DNA of 64,000 nt from Coniochaeta sp. PMI_546 (lineage: Eukaryota > Ascomycota > Sordariomycetes > Coniochaetales > Coniochaetaceae), in contig MU271157.1 of assembly GCA_021432605.1 (NCBI GenBank), positions 124,001 through 188,000 on the forward strand. Direction: 5' to 3'. The stretch's first letter is position 1; each line of letters opens with the position of its first letter. The notes under the pieces are model-generated. The model was not told where the DNA came from and did no database searches. It saw nothing but the letters and a program-made list of their open reading frames with translations. This document shows positions 24,375-35,423 of this stretch, piece after piece. Position numbers and translations under genes: made by a program.

Positions 24375-25079
24375 GGTGATCGAGTTCGATTTCGGGTGAG
24401 TTCTGGTGCCAGCACACAAATTGATAAGTGCTAGGTTATCAACAATGACTGCTCGTATGGCTAGATAAAGATAAGGCAGTGGTCGATAGGTGGGAGCTGC
24501 ACACTCGAGAGGGTAGACGTATACTGCCTAATCAGCTGTATTCAGTGATGGGGTACGTAGTCATGCTGGCCGACGGTAACGAGAATTGAAAGAGAGCAAA
24601 GGTTCATATAGCTCGGGCGACACGAGGGTCCGTAAGGTAGCTAAGGTAGGGAAGGGAAATGATTCGGACCGTGAGTTGCGTGATAGTGGACAAACCGCAG
24701 AGGGGAAATGACAAACAAAACGAGACGAGATTCTGCCAAATCCAACAAGGTACACGTACATTCCAAGTCTTGCGAAGGAAGAAGCTCTAACGGCTGTAGC
24801 GTCATCAGCCCACAGCCATCCATGTCTCCCCACCACCTCCCGCTGTGACGGCTGTGTCACCTTTGCGGATCAGATGATTAAGCTTCTTATTCGCTACCGT
24901 GTGGATGGCTGCCCCACTCTTCGCGATGTTTGAGTTCATGCCGATGGCAGTCCTAATCTACAGTACACGACACATAGCTTCACCTCCAAAGTCTCTGAAG
25001 CCGGACAGATACCATAACGAGGCAGAGGCACCATCATCATCACACAATTCGACTGGCCGCGAAACAACCACCGCAAAAA
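24375..25079. promoter_or_regulatory. Divergent intergenic region
   Basis: About 700 bases between a small membrane-protein gene and the CCDC174-like gene, containing TAAGGTAGCTAAGGTAGG at 24633-24650. No gene is seen. Confidence 0.4.
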
Positions 25080-26207
25080 ATGCCACAAGATCCCAACCTC
25101 TACGGGCAACCGCCCCCCAAGAAACAAAAGAAGGAGATGGCCCTCTCGAGCTCACTAGACTTCACGACGCAACTGACCTCCCTCCTCTCCAAACCCGCCA
25201 CCACACAATCCGCCCCATCCGCCTCTCACGGCCGCGCCCGCCCCTCAAAATCAAAAACAGACGCCCTCTTCGCCTCGGCCAAAGCAAAGCGGAAACCCGG
25301 CGCCCGCCAGCCCAACCCCGATCCGGACGGCAAGCTCACCTTGAGGTCCCCCACGACAACCGAAGAGGAGAAGGCCGCCCACGCCGCGGCCCGCCGCAAG
25401 ATGGAGGAGAAAGCCCGCCTCTACGCGGCCATGAAGCGGGGCGACTACGTCCCCGGCCGCGAAGGCGAGGCCGCGCCCCTGGTAGACTTTGACCGCAAGT
25501 GGGCCGAATCGCAGGGCGGCGGCGCATCACGGCCCGATTCCGCTTCGGAAGACGAAGACGACGACCACGACGGCTCATCGTCAGAAGAAGACGACGACGA
25601 GAAGAAGAAACCGGAAGAGACGGTAGAATACGAAGACGAGTTCGGCCGCCTCCGCACCGCCACCCGCTCCGAGTACGAGCGCTACCGGCGGCGCCTGGCC
25701 CGCGGCCTGCACGCCAGCGCCGAGCTGGAGGTCATGTCCGCCCGCCCCGCGGCGCCGAGCAACATCATCTACGGCCCGACGGTGCAGGCCGAGGCGTTCG
25801 TGGCGGAGGACGAGGATAGGATGGAGGAGCTGGCGCGGAAGCGGGACAGGTCCGCCACGCCGCCCGAGGCGAGGCACTACGACGCGCAGGCCGAGATACG
25901 GAATCGCGGCACGGGGTTCTATGCGTTTAGTAAGGATGAGGAGAGGAGGAGGGAGGAGATGGAGGGCCTCAAGGCGGAGCGGGAGAGGACGGAGAGGGTC
26001 CGGCAGGAGAGGGAGGAGAAGATCGCCCAGAGGAAGAGGGAGGTTGAGGAGCGGAGGCGGGAGATTGCCGAACGGAGGGCGAAGAAAATGGCCGACAACT
26101 TTCTGAATGGGTTGGAGAAGAAGTTGTTGGCGAAGGGTGAGGGCGGCGGGGTCGCTGAGGGGAATGTAGAGACCCGTGGTGCTGGTGGTGCTGATGGTGC
26201 TGGTTGA
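25080..26207 (+). CDS. CCDC174-like coiled-coil protein (DUF4078)
   Basis: A single exon from ATG 25080 gives 375 residues. A basic, probably nuclear N-terminus (PPPKKQKKE) precedes a Lys/Arg/Ala-rich helix, an acidic run (SEDEDDDHDG and EEDDDEKKK), the EYEDEFGRLRTATRSEYERYRRR block and the family signature GTGFYAFSKDEERRREEM. A long Arg/Glu coiled coil follows, ending in a Gly-rich tail. CCDC174 proteins are nuclear and associated with splicing or the exon junction complex in animals; the role in fungi is inferred from similarity only. Confidence 0.8.
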   Translation: MPQDPNLYGQPPPKKQKKEMALSSSLDFTTQLTSLLSKPATTQSAPSASHGRARPSKSKTDALFASAKAKRKPGARQPNPDPDGKLTLRSPTTTEEEKAAHAAARRKMEEKARLYAAMKRGDYVPGREGEAAPLVDFDRKWAESQGGGASRPDSASEDEDDDHDGSSSEEDDDEKKKPEETVEYEDEFGRLRTATRSEYERYRRRLARGLHASAELEVMSARPAAPSNIIYGPTVQAEAFVAEDEDRMEELARKRDRSATPPEARHYDAQAEIRNRGTGFYAFSKDEERRREEMEGLKAERERTERVRQEREEKIAQRKREVEERRREIAERRAKKMADNFLNGLEKKLLAKGEGGGVAEGNVETRGAGGADGAG

Positions 26208-26633
26208 GACATCCACATCTTCACCTGACTATAGAAGCGCAAAAGATACCCATACATAGCGAGATATGTCTACCGTCTACTGCAACGCAGAGACTCGTCT
26301 ATTGTCTTTTCTTCCTAATTACCGAAGAATCAGAGGCCACGGGAGTCAAAACATCCCAGAACCTATGTACAGACACGGCAATAATAATTGCCCACACACG
26401 AATAATCATTACGGGACTTTCGAAGACCTCCCCCCTGGTCCTGCATGCTCCCCTCCAAAAGATGCCGCTCAAGATGCATAACATCAAACGCCGCACTATT
26501 ATCGAGTTCCAAACATAGCCTGCTCTATATGCCGTCAGAGTGTCTCCAGCATAGCGTCTATATTCGTCACGTCGGTGGAAAAAATGACACCAGTTTTCTT
26601 GTTCTGTTGTCCGCCAGTCTATGTGGTAACCGT

Positions 26634-28329
26634 CTATTCCTTGATGGCGTAGTAGCGCTTGAACATGTCGTCGACGCTCTCGAGGTAATATGTGCCGGGC
26701 GCGATGGTCGACACGTCGCCAACGGGCTTGAAGTTCTTCTGGAGATGAGCCTTCTTCCGGAGGTCGCACATCTGGGTAGAGAAAAGGTTAGTACAAGCTG
26801 ATTTCAGTGTCTTGCAGGCTGAACTCACAGCATCGTATGTCTCGGGGGGCACAGCCCTCCGGTTAGTCAGCCTCTTCTGGATGCTCAGAACATCCTTGAT
26901 GTTCTGTGTGCTGCCGTTGACGCGGAAAGAGCAGAAGCTGGCAGCGAGACCGGAGCCGTAGCTGAACAGGCCTATCCTCTTGCCCTGCAGCTCCTCAGAG
27001 TCGATGTGGCCGATGATGCTGGCAAGGCCTCCCCACACGCTGGCGCAGTACATGTTGCCGACGTTGGTGGCCACCTGGATCGAAGCGTGGACGCGGTCCT
27101 GGAAGCGCTTCTTGGAGAGGGCCATGAAGGTCTTCTCGACGACCTTGTCCGTGAGGGACTTCTTGTAGTCCATGTCGCGAACCTCGGGGGGGACGTCAGC
27201 GAAAGCTGGGCTGTCGGGATCGGCGAGGTAGTCGTGGTAGAGAAGGCGCGCATATGACTTCTGGACGAGCTTGCATGTCGGCGAGTGGAAGGTCATGTAA
27301 TCGAAGCGGTCGATGGGGGTCTTGACCGGTCCGTCGGCAACGCCGTTACCGTTTGTGTGGCCGTTGGTGGCACCGTTCGCGCCCTTGGTCAAGAGCGTCT
27401 CACGCTTGCTGTAGGCACGGTATGCGCCGTCCAGAGCCTCGGTGTAACAGTTGACAGAGTAGTGGCCGTCAACGTAGGGGTACTCGCTGGTCAGATCGGG
27501 CTTGTAGAAGTCATAGGCGTGCTGCATGTAGGTACCGCGCATGCCAGGGTCGACGACAATAGGGGCATCGGGTCCGATGAGCATTGCCACGACACCTGCA
27601 CCACCGGTGGGTCTAGCATTGCCCTTCGCATAGAGAGCGATGTCTCCAGCGACGACAATACCGTCACGGCCATCCCAGCCAGAGGACTCGACCCAGTTCA
27701 CGGTGTTGAAGAGGGCGTTGGTACCACCGTAGCAGGCATTGATCGTGTCGACGCCTTCAATGTTGGTGTTGTCGCCGAATAGCTGCATGAGCACCGACTT
27801 GACGGACTTGGACTTGTCCAGGAGAGTCTCGGTGCCGACCTCGAGGCGACCAATGGAGTTGGTGTCGATGTTGTAGTTCTTGATGAGCTTGGACACAGCG
27901 GTCAAGCCGAAGGAGTAGATGTCTATATGGCGAGAGACATCGTTAGCCACATAGCACTGTAACAGGCCGTGGAGCAGAAGCACATGGGGGCGCTTGTCGG
28001 AACATAATTGGAGGGTCAAAAGAGGAGGCTGTAGCAGAACTCACCCTCGCGGTCGTCGCAGAAAGCCATCTTGGTCTGGCCGAGGCCAATTGTGTATTTA
28101 CCGGTGCTGACGCCATCGAACTTCTCAAGCTCGGATTGCTCGACATACTGCAATGGTCACGGTCAGTCTCACTGTCTGAAGTTGGTCATGTGTAGAAGTG
28201 TACACGCGACAGCCAGAGCGATGTCGGCCGAAGGGGGGATGGGGGCCAGAAAAGGGGGAAGAGACGAACCTGGCTAGGGAAATAGATTTCAATGGCCTTG
28301 ATGCCGATGTTTTGAGGGCGGGAAGACAT
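26634..28329 (-). CDS. erg13: Hydroxymethylglutaryl-CoA synthase
   Basis: Four exons (28329-28270, 28147-28045, 27922-26829, 26771-26634) give 464 residues. The N-terminus is [17 protein letters not shown]. The nucleophile region is [15 protein letters not shown] (Cys attacks acetyl-CoA), and [23 protein letters not shown] is the oxyanion and dimer segment (quoted in part below 20: [15 protein letters not shown]). [13 protein letters not shown] lies near the end. The enzyme condenses acetyl-CoA and acetoacetyl-CoA, feeding mevalonate and sterols, in the cytosol. An Asn/Gly insert ([14 protein letters not shown]) interrupts the middle. Two introns are both 122 bases long. It is the last gene before a 1.8 kb intergenic gap. 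Confidence 0.96.
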
Positions 28330-30130
28330 GATTGAGAGAGTTTTCTTGTTATTAAGGAACCGGACCAGGAGGAGAAAGGAGTGTCAAGAGTCGAAGGCGA
28401 GGTTTGGGGGAGGATATCGTGGTCGGTGTGAAAAGGGTTGGTGGTGGTGGGAGAGCAGAAGCGACGGAACTTAAGAAAAGGGACCCAAGGAGGGGCAGGT
28501 TAGTCGAATGTTTCCACTTTCTGTTTTTGATCGATCTTCACCGCCGTTTCAAGGATCTTCTCTCTCGACTTTCACTAGCAGGACTGGGTCTTTCTTAGCA
28601 GCATGCAAGCATGTGCCGAGCTAGTAGTCCAGATCATCGAATGGACGGACGACTCCCAACAACAGCGCGGTTTTGATGGGGAATAACGGGAGGCGAGTTA
28701 AAGATTCGGTACTGGAAGTCTGTCTGGGAGGTACTTACAATCCCGTGCCACCTTATGTAAACTGCTGTGGTAGGTGTCACTGGTTATGTGCCACTTGTGC
28801 CCTCAGCCCCTGGAAGTGACGTTTTCCCCCCAACTTTCGAACTTAAATTTCCAGAGCAGATGCTGAAGATTTGTACAAGTGTGGGCAAGTAAGTGATTGA
28901 AGATTGAGGTGATCTGGATACTGGCAGCCAGGCTCTCGACAATGGCAAGAAGCGGACCAAGACAGCTTTAAATGGTTGAGCACAACAACCAGCAGAACTA
29001 CGTAACCTCTTGATATTGTCCTCGTCTGATTCCGCTAGACAACCGACAAGGGATGAATGAATACTTCCTACACATAGTGTACACTGATCTGGAAGTCTTT
29101 ACACAAAGAGAAAGTACGAAGAGAGAAGTACCCGGCGTGAGTTGCCACAGGATCCACAAATGGTCGAATGGTTCCCCACCAGCATCTCCCCACCAGCATC
29201 TTATCACACCCACTCTCATCTCAGATCCGTGTTAGTTTTTGCGACCAAACACAGTACAATAACAACCTAAGGACAAGCACCTCATCTAATCGACGTTAAT
29301 CCCTCTTCTTAGCCTGGCTAGTGTACGTGTACGTTGGGCGTCTTCTCAACACATCGCGGTCGAGATATCGCTGTGTAGAAGTACCACATTGGCATATATC
29401 GGATATTTTGTGAGAAGTGAAACCAAAGTCCGCCGAGTGGCGTGCCATCTTTCTGTCCCTGGCCATCCAGGGTCTGGCGGGCAAGAGGCAGGCAGGCTGT
29501 TGTGTGGTCCAATCTGCAACCTCAAAACCTACTGTACAAACACACAGTACCCGGGCAGCAGGGTCCACAGACATCACAGCTGCAGGAACGGCGGTTGAAG
29601 AACACGGGCCACCAACCCCACTCTGACCGTGGCTCAGCACAACGTCACCCATCCCGCCAGCCAATCAGCACAGCTGCCGGCGAGCCGTTTCAGCTTCACA
29701 GGGCCGTTGCGATAGCCTCATCACTGCAGATAACCTTCTCACCTGCCTACTGTAGTATACAAACCAACAACCTTACAATACGATCTCAGTGATGACGACG
29801 ACTTCATATGCTTCTGCGTATCCGGCCTGCCATAAAGGGCATATCTACACGCCAAGACTGCCAGGAAGGGACATTTGGACGGCAGAACATATTGGTAGCT
29901 GCAGACGCATCGTGAGAAAAGACGTGATGGAATGAGCCATCTCTGTATTTTTGAAATCTAATAATGCGATGCCAAAATCCCTGCCAAACGCCGCTCATGA
30001 TACAGTTGCAATGATTCGCCCGTCTTCTCAGTCTGCAATATCCCGTCCCTCTTCGGAACCGAGTGAAGCCAACAAGAAAACATGCGAGGGGAAAAAGAAG
30101 AGAAACGCTAGCTGCCACGAGAAGAGAACA
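28330..30130. other. Long intergenic region (HMG-CoA synthase promoter side)
   Basis: About 1.8 kb upstream of erg13 and downstream of the BCS1-like gene. I see no frame with plausible start and composition, no RNA gene and no repeat. Confidence 0.5.
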
Positions 30131-32299
30131 TCAAGGAGTCCCATACCCAGAGTCACCGCCATGCTTTTTTTCCTCCGCCAGCAGCTTGTCCTCAGAGCCA
30201 GCGGGCCCCGACTCCTTGGCCGGCTCGCTGACAGCAGTCTCCGTTGGCTCCTCTTTGCTTGCGCCAGTATCATCGGCACCCTTGACCTCGGCAGGCTTGC
30301 CATTAACATCCACGGTCACTTTCGACTTCTTGGCCTTTGACGCTTTGCTCTCCTCCTCGGACTCGGACTCAGACTCAGAAGAAGACGACCCCGATTCAGA
30401 CTCCTGGTCGCTCTCATCGCTTCCACTCTTCTTGCTCTTCTTCGCCTTCCCCTTCCCCTTCCCCTTCTTACCCTTCTTCTTCTTCTTCCTGTCCTTCTTC
30501 TCCTTCTCCTCCTCCTCCTTCTTCTTCGCCTCCTCCTCCTCCTCCTTCTTCCTCTTCTCCTCCGCATCCTTCAACTCCTTCTCCTTCTTCTCCCGCCTAG
30601 TCTCAACAACCCACGCCTCCGCCCCGCCCACCGCCGCCTCGGGATCCCGCTTATTCTTGAGCAGATACCCCTGGATCTCCGCGGGGCTAAACTCGTGCGC
30701 CGGGATGCGGTCCGCAAACTCCTCCGCCAGCCTCTCCACCTTGGCCAAGTTCTCCTTCCTCTCGCGCATCTCGTCCTCCTCCCTCCTCTTGTCCTCCGCC
30801 GCCCTCTTCTCCTTCTCCGCCAGCTCCGCCGCCGCCACGGCCGACGACTTGAAGCTGATCAGGGGCTTGGACTCCTTGACCTCGACCTTGAGAGGCAGGT
30901 CGGAAGCGGGGACGGCGACGTCGTCGCCCTCCAGCGGGGCGTAGATGGCCCGGAAGATGGCGGCCGTCATGCCCCTGTCCGACCGGTCAAACTTGACGGT
31001 CATGTCCACGCGACCCGGCCGGATGAGGGCCTTGTCCAGCTTCTCGATGTGGTTGGTCGTCATGATCAGGACCCGGCCCTCCTGCGACGCCACGCCGTCG
31101 AGGATGTTGAGCAGGCCCGAGAGCGACAACCGGCCCAGCGGGGTGTTGGTGTTGGCTGCGTCGGTGGCGTTTCGCTTCTTCTTCTTGGTGGCCTGGGCGT
31201 CGATCATCTCGTCGTCTGTGGCCGCGTCCTGGCCCTCGCGCGTGTGGGTGAGGCCGGCCGTGTCGATGTCCTCGAGCAGGACGACGCAGCGGCGCGGCAG
31301 CTCGGCGAAGAGCGAGGAGAGGTTCTCCTCGTTCGCGGTCACGGAGCTGAGGCTGACGATGTAGATGCGCATCTTGAAGAAGCCCGCCAGCGCGAGGCTG
31401 AGCGACGACTTGCCCGTGCCGGGAGGGCCGTACAGGAGGTAGCCTCGGCGGTAGGGGATGCCGCGGTTGGAGTACCAGCGGCGGGTGGCCGGGTTGAGGT
31501 AGTCGGTGACGTCGTCGATGAGATCCTTCTTGACCTTCTCGTTGAGGATGACGGTCGAGAAGGGACGAGACGTCCTCGCCATGCACCGCTGCCAGGTCGG
31601 TTCCGAGCTGCCGCCCTTGGTCGTGCCGCGGTAGATGAGCGTCTTGGACTCGTCCTTCTTCATGTAGACTTCCCGGGCCTCGTGGAGCAGTTCCTTGAGA
31701 ATCCAGGGGTTGCGGCCGAAGCAGGACAGGCTGACCTCCTCGCGCTCGCTGACGGCGAGGAACGTGGCCTGCTCGCGGTTCTGGTTGCGGCGGAAGATGA
31801 GCAGCCGGCCGCGATACCAAAAGTAGTGGCTGCCAAAGGTAGGAGTGTAAGCCAGCTCCTTCCTCTTCCGGTCCGTGCCGTCGTCGTCGTCGTCATCGCG
31901 ATCCCAGCGAAAGAGGAACCAGGACCGGGAGTTGATGTTGGTATTAGCTATAGACCGACGCGAATCCTTGGAGAACTTCTGCGCAGCCACCCAGGCCATG
32001 ATGTAGTTGTAGAGCTCGTCGTCTGTACGGATGTCGACGCTGGACATACAGTACGACTGGATCGCGCCCCAGATGAACTCGCTGAAGTAGCGCCAGCAGA
32101 AGATGACGCCGCTCGCTACGAGGACCATGGGGATGTAGAGGTTGAGGTCAATGTGAAGATATCTCTGTACCACGTCTGAGAAGACGCTGAATCCCGGGAC
32201 GAACATATCAAGGAGAGCGGTCTGGGGTACTGGCATGGTTATGCCGGGCGTTGTTAAAGGTGTAGCTCCCCCAAGGCTGGAGCTGATGGCCTCCGCCAT
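30131..32299 (-). CDS. BCS1-like AAA ATPase with long charged tail
   Basis: A single exon from ATG 32299 gives 722 residues. A membrane helix lies at about 55-75. A BCS1-N-type domain follows, then the AAA core with Walker A GPPGTGKS (about 291-298), Walker B VVLLEDIDTAG (about 340) and the sensor segment LIMTTNHIEKLDKALIRPGR. An insert after Walker B contains KKKKR. From about residue 490 the protein becomes Lys/Glu-rich coil, then Lys repeats (KKKKKGKKGKGKGKAKK) and a Ser/Glu acidic run. Yeast Bcs1 inserts the Rieske protein into complex III and is about 450 residues, so this is one of the expanded fungal BCS1-like paralogues, and its substrate is unknown. Confidence 0.88.
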   Translation of the reverse strand: MAEAISSSLGGATPLTTPGITMPVPQTALLDMFVPGFSVFSDVVQRYLHIDLNLYIPMVLVASGVIFCWRYFSEFIWGAIQSYCMSSVDIRTDDELYNYIMAWVAAQKFSKDSRRSIANTNINSRSWFLFRWDRDDDDDDGTDRKRKELAYTPTFGSHYFWYRGRLLIFRRNQNREQATFLAVSEREEVSLSCFGRNPWILKELLHEAREVYMKKDESKTLIYRGTTKGGSSEPTWQRCMARTSRPFSTVILNEKVKKDLIDDVTDYLNPATRRWYSNRGIPYRRGYLLYGPPGTGKSSLSLALAGFFKMRIYIVSLSSVTANEENLSSLFAELPRRCVVLLEDIDTAGLTHTREGQDAATDDEMIDAQATKKKKRNATDAANTNTPLGRLSLSGLLNILDGVASQEGRVLIMTTNHIEKLDKALIRPGRVDMTVKFDRSDRGMTAAIFRAIYAPLEGDDVAVPASDLPLKVEVKESKPLISFKSSAVAAAELAEKEKRAAEDKRREEDEMRERKENLAKVERLAEEFADRIPAHEFSPAEIQGYLLKNKRDPEAAVGGAEAWVVETRREKKEKELKDAEEKRKKEEEEEAKKKEEEEKEKKDRKKKKKGKKGKGKGKAKKSKKSGSDESDQESESGSSSSESESESEEESKASKAKKSKVTVDVNGKPAEVKGADDTGASKEEPTETAVSEPAKESGPAGSEDKLLAEEKKHGGDSGYGTP

Positions 32300-34673
32300 T
32301 TTGAATGAGTTTATATGCTGCCTGCGGGCGAACTCAGAGGGGAGCACGATACACAGGTGTAGTAGTTCAGACAGATCAGGGAAGTATGGCGAGCTCCAGT
32401 AAGTGTACAAGTTGGAGAATGAGTAGGGGATGGAACGTATCGATATCCCTCTAGATCACAAGCACCAGGAGGCCTTTTGTTATGATCTTGAGAGACTCAA
32501 TACCAGAGAAAATCACAAGACGATGAAGGACATGTTCAGCACTTTTATATCCTCAGCCATTTATCCCGATGTTAGGCTGGAGTCCCCATAATCCGCAAGG
32601 CAGCAAAGCAAGGAGGGACAATCTTCGTCCTGGACCCACGTAGAGTTGACCTTGTGAGCCATCACCGGGGACGGCGTGTGGCTGTTCTGCTCAAGCTTAG
32701 GCCAGGATGTGCCGACCCTGCATGAGTCGACGAGAACGGAAGGGTATTGCAGCGAGTTTAGGGTCCAATCAAGACCGTACACAGCACTCACACTAGTCGT
32801 GCACGCTGACATGTCTAGGGTTCCCCAGATGGCTGGCTATTTGTCTACTGTGCGTCCGCAGTCGCCAAACTTGTGTGTGCATGCCTCAATGGCTGGTGTG
32901 TGGTGGTTAGTCATAGGCAACCCTGGGTTGGCTGTCTTATGCCAGCAACCTGCACTTTACCGCTCCCCCGGGAAACAGGGAAAAATGGGCCTCCAAGACG
33001 GCAATCAGACATTGTTGCACAGCCTTACCAGTATTTGCTCGAATATATGTTGAGCACTGCTGGGGCTGGAGGACTCCTCTGGCCTCTCTGACTGGTCACC
33101 ATCCTTATGTGTTGCGTCTATGGCCCCCGTGAGGCGGGACCTTCAGGCATCACAGACAGGTGCTTTTGTTCACATGCGTCGTGCGTGCCAATGAAGACCG
33201 TCTCTGGCTCTCATTTATGATGGATCTCCAAATACGTGGTATATAGAGCAGGCTAGAAGCGTAAGCGACGGTTGCCTCTCCTTGGCGCCCCATTCGTAGG
33301 ATTCTGCAGTCGCATTGAGTGTGTGTTGTGCTGTGGATTGACTTGCGAAGGTGAAGTGATTGATGCGCGGCACAAACTTCCATGAGGCGGACAAAGTAAA
33401 GTACGTGAGCTATCCAGATTAGGGCACTCGGGATCTCGTTCCTTGGCCGCTTCCATCTGTTCCACCTAGGAGTCGCTACTACCATACCTGCCGTCGCATG
33501 TCCTATGAGGTAGCCAGAGGAGGGTATTCCGTGAGCATCAAGCTGCTATGGCAGTCTTCAACATGAATTGATCGACGTGCGTAGAGCAGATCGCCAACGA
33601 CATACGGAAGGATTTTTTTTTACCCTTGGACTGGATGCCATCATTAACGAGACTCAGCCTCTTGATATCGGAAACACCGAGCCGACCACCGTTGAGTCTA
33701 GTAGAAGGAAGGCGCAAGGCGGGATGGCGGGGTTCTCATCGACATTCTGCATCAATGCAGATGAGGTACATCCTATGAAGGCACACGATTGGACGATCCG
33801 ATGACTCAGTCGGACTGACAAGCCTCCCCCGCCAAAAGAAAAAGAGGGTCCGTTGGTTGTCTTTAACCCGAAGGCCTCCCGGCGAGGACTTGCTGTGTTA
33901 TAGGACTCAAACGTCTTGAAACCCTTCGCTGTGGTGTCATACGCCGCAAACCCTTGAAACATGTAGTTAGGCAGACTGACGCTAAGGATCGGGAACATCG
34001 ATGTCCAAGTCTAACGTCTATCAAGCTTTACGCTGACCTGCAGACCGCGTCATTGACGGACGGGACAGGATATTCGGGCCTAATCGGTATGCTGACTTGC
34101 ATGGAACCGCCATTGGACGACACAATGCTTGATGGGAGCGGGCGGGCGCGCATTCGGTAGATGTTCTGAGTTCTGACGGGACAAATCTTGGAGGCATCCC
34201 AAGTGTTCTGACTCTGGTTTCCCTCTCCAGGCCATGGCATTAAACACAAACAACTCCAAGAGTGTGAAGGTGGTCAGCTCTTCGTTGGCTGTCGTATACC
34301 GTGTGGGTTAGATCATATTATGAACGGCGCGAGTAGCATGGAACCTTGCATATACAGTCATTGTATGCTCAGCGCCTTGAAAGGCGTCTCACAAATGCCA
34401 CTAGCATGACAACTGAAATCTGCTCCTTGCTAAAAGTGGTTGAAGTGACATAATTTCCGCTGTTCGTAACGCATAGCTCCCAAACCTTGCCCTGTGTGTA
34501 CTCTCTCCTCGCTAGACCAAAGTCATTGAAATAACACAGTTGAGAAGGACAGCCGCAGAGTACTGCGAGTATGTGGTATCACAGAGCGACGTTGTTATAA
34601 ACAAGTGACGCCAATAAGACTCCGGTCCAATCGCCCAGTAATACGAGACCGTAACACCTGGGAGGACGAATCA
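32300..34673. other. Long intergenic region
   Basis: About 2.4 kb. The only ATG-initiated frame of note is 33998-33654 (-), 114 codons with a FSFGGGG patch and no recognisable family; I do not call it. A run of nine or ten T lies near 33610. No RNA gene or mobile element was seen. Confidence 0.4.
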
Positions 34674-35423
34674 TCATGATATTTGGATGAATTCTTCGTT
34701 TTGGGCAGGAGGGGGAGGAGGAGGAGGAGGAGGAGGACCGCCCATCCTTGGACCCATCCCGGGAGGCGGGCCAGGCCGGAACCCTGGAGGCGGCGGTCCC
34801 ATACCACCCATCGGACGTCCAAAGCCAGCCGGCGGTGGCGGTGGCGGCATGCCGCCCATTCCCATCCCCATCGGCCTCATTCCGGGTGGTGGTGGCATGC
34901 GAGGATGCATCGGCGCGGGTACTGGCATGCCGTACTCGGCCTCGCTGTCCTCGCTTCCGCTGTCGCTGTCATCATCATCCACTCGTGCTGCGCGGCTCCT
35001 CCCGGCCCATGGGTCGGCGCCTTTGCTCCGGCCGGAGGCCCGTGAAGAGCGGCCGTTGCTGCCCGAGGTCTTCCAGCCTCGAGAGTAGGATGTGGTGTTG
35101 TCGTACCAGTCGGATCGGATCCTAGGCGACTCGATGAACACAACCTCATATTCCTTCCTCCTCATACTGCCGGTCGAGAAGCCGCTTCGATTGCTCCTTA
35201 TGTCATCATCCCTCTCATATAGTGTCTCGTATACTTTCACGCCTTTGACCTTGGCCGGGTTCCTCCCGGCGAACCATACCAGGGCATTGACGGACCCAGT
35301 GTTTGGTAGCTTTCGCTCCCGTGACGTTGTGCTTGAGCTCCATTTGGACGATGATGTTCGCGAACCGGACTTCCCCGACCAGCTACTCGAAGACGACGAG
35401 CTGCTACGGGAGGATACAGACAT
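34674..35423 (-). CDS. Ser-rich / polyproline hypothetical protein
   Basis: A single exon from ATG 35423 gives about 249 residues. The N-terminus is a Ser/Arg run. A folded-looking central part contains GSVNALVWFAGRNPAKV and VKVYETLYERDDDIRSNR, followed by EYEVVFIESPRIRSDWYD. An acidic block (DDDDSDSGSEDSEAEYG) leads to a Pro/Gly/Met C-terminus with a run of about ten prolines. The layout suggests a scaffold or RNA/actin-associated protein, but no known family is recognised. The frame extends upstream without an ATG. Confidence 0.6.
   Translation of the reverse strand: MSVSSRSSSSSSSSWSGKSGSRTSSSKWSSSTTSRERKLPNTGSVNALVWFAGRNPAKVKGVKVYETLYERDDDIRSNRSGFSTGSMRRKEYEVVFIESPRIRSDWYDNTTSYSRGWKTSGSNGRSSRASGRSKGADPWAGRSRAARVDDDDSDSGSEDSEAEYGMPVPAPMHPRMPPPPGMRPMGMGMGGMPPPPPPAGFGRPMGGMGPPPPGFRPGPPPGMGPRMGGPPPPPPPPPPAQNEEFIQIS

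Noticed and set aside
29296-29664. Minus-strand frame of about 120 codons upstream of erg13
   Set aside because: Starts without an ATG and has noise-like composition.
30695-32179. Long plus-strand open frame (494 codons) opposite the BCS1-like gene
   Set aside because: It is the antisense shadow of a GC-rich coding exon; composition is Arg/Val/Leu-biased and lacks motifs, while the minus strand has a full AAA domain.
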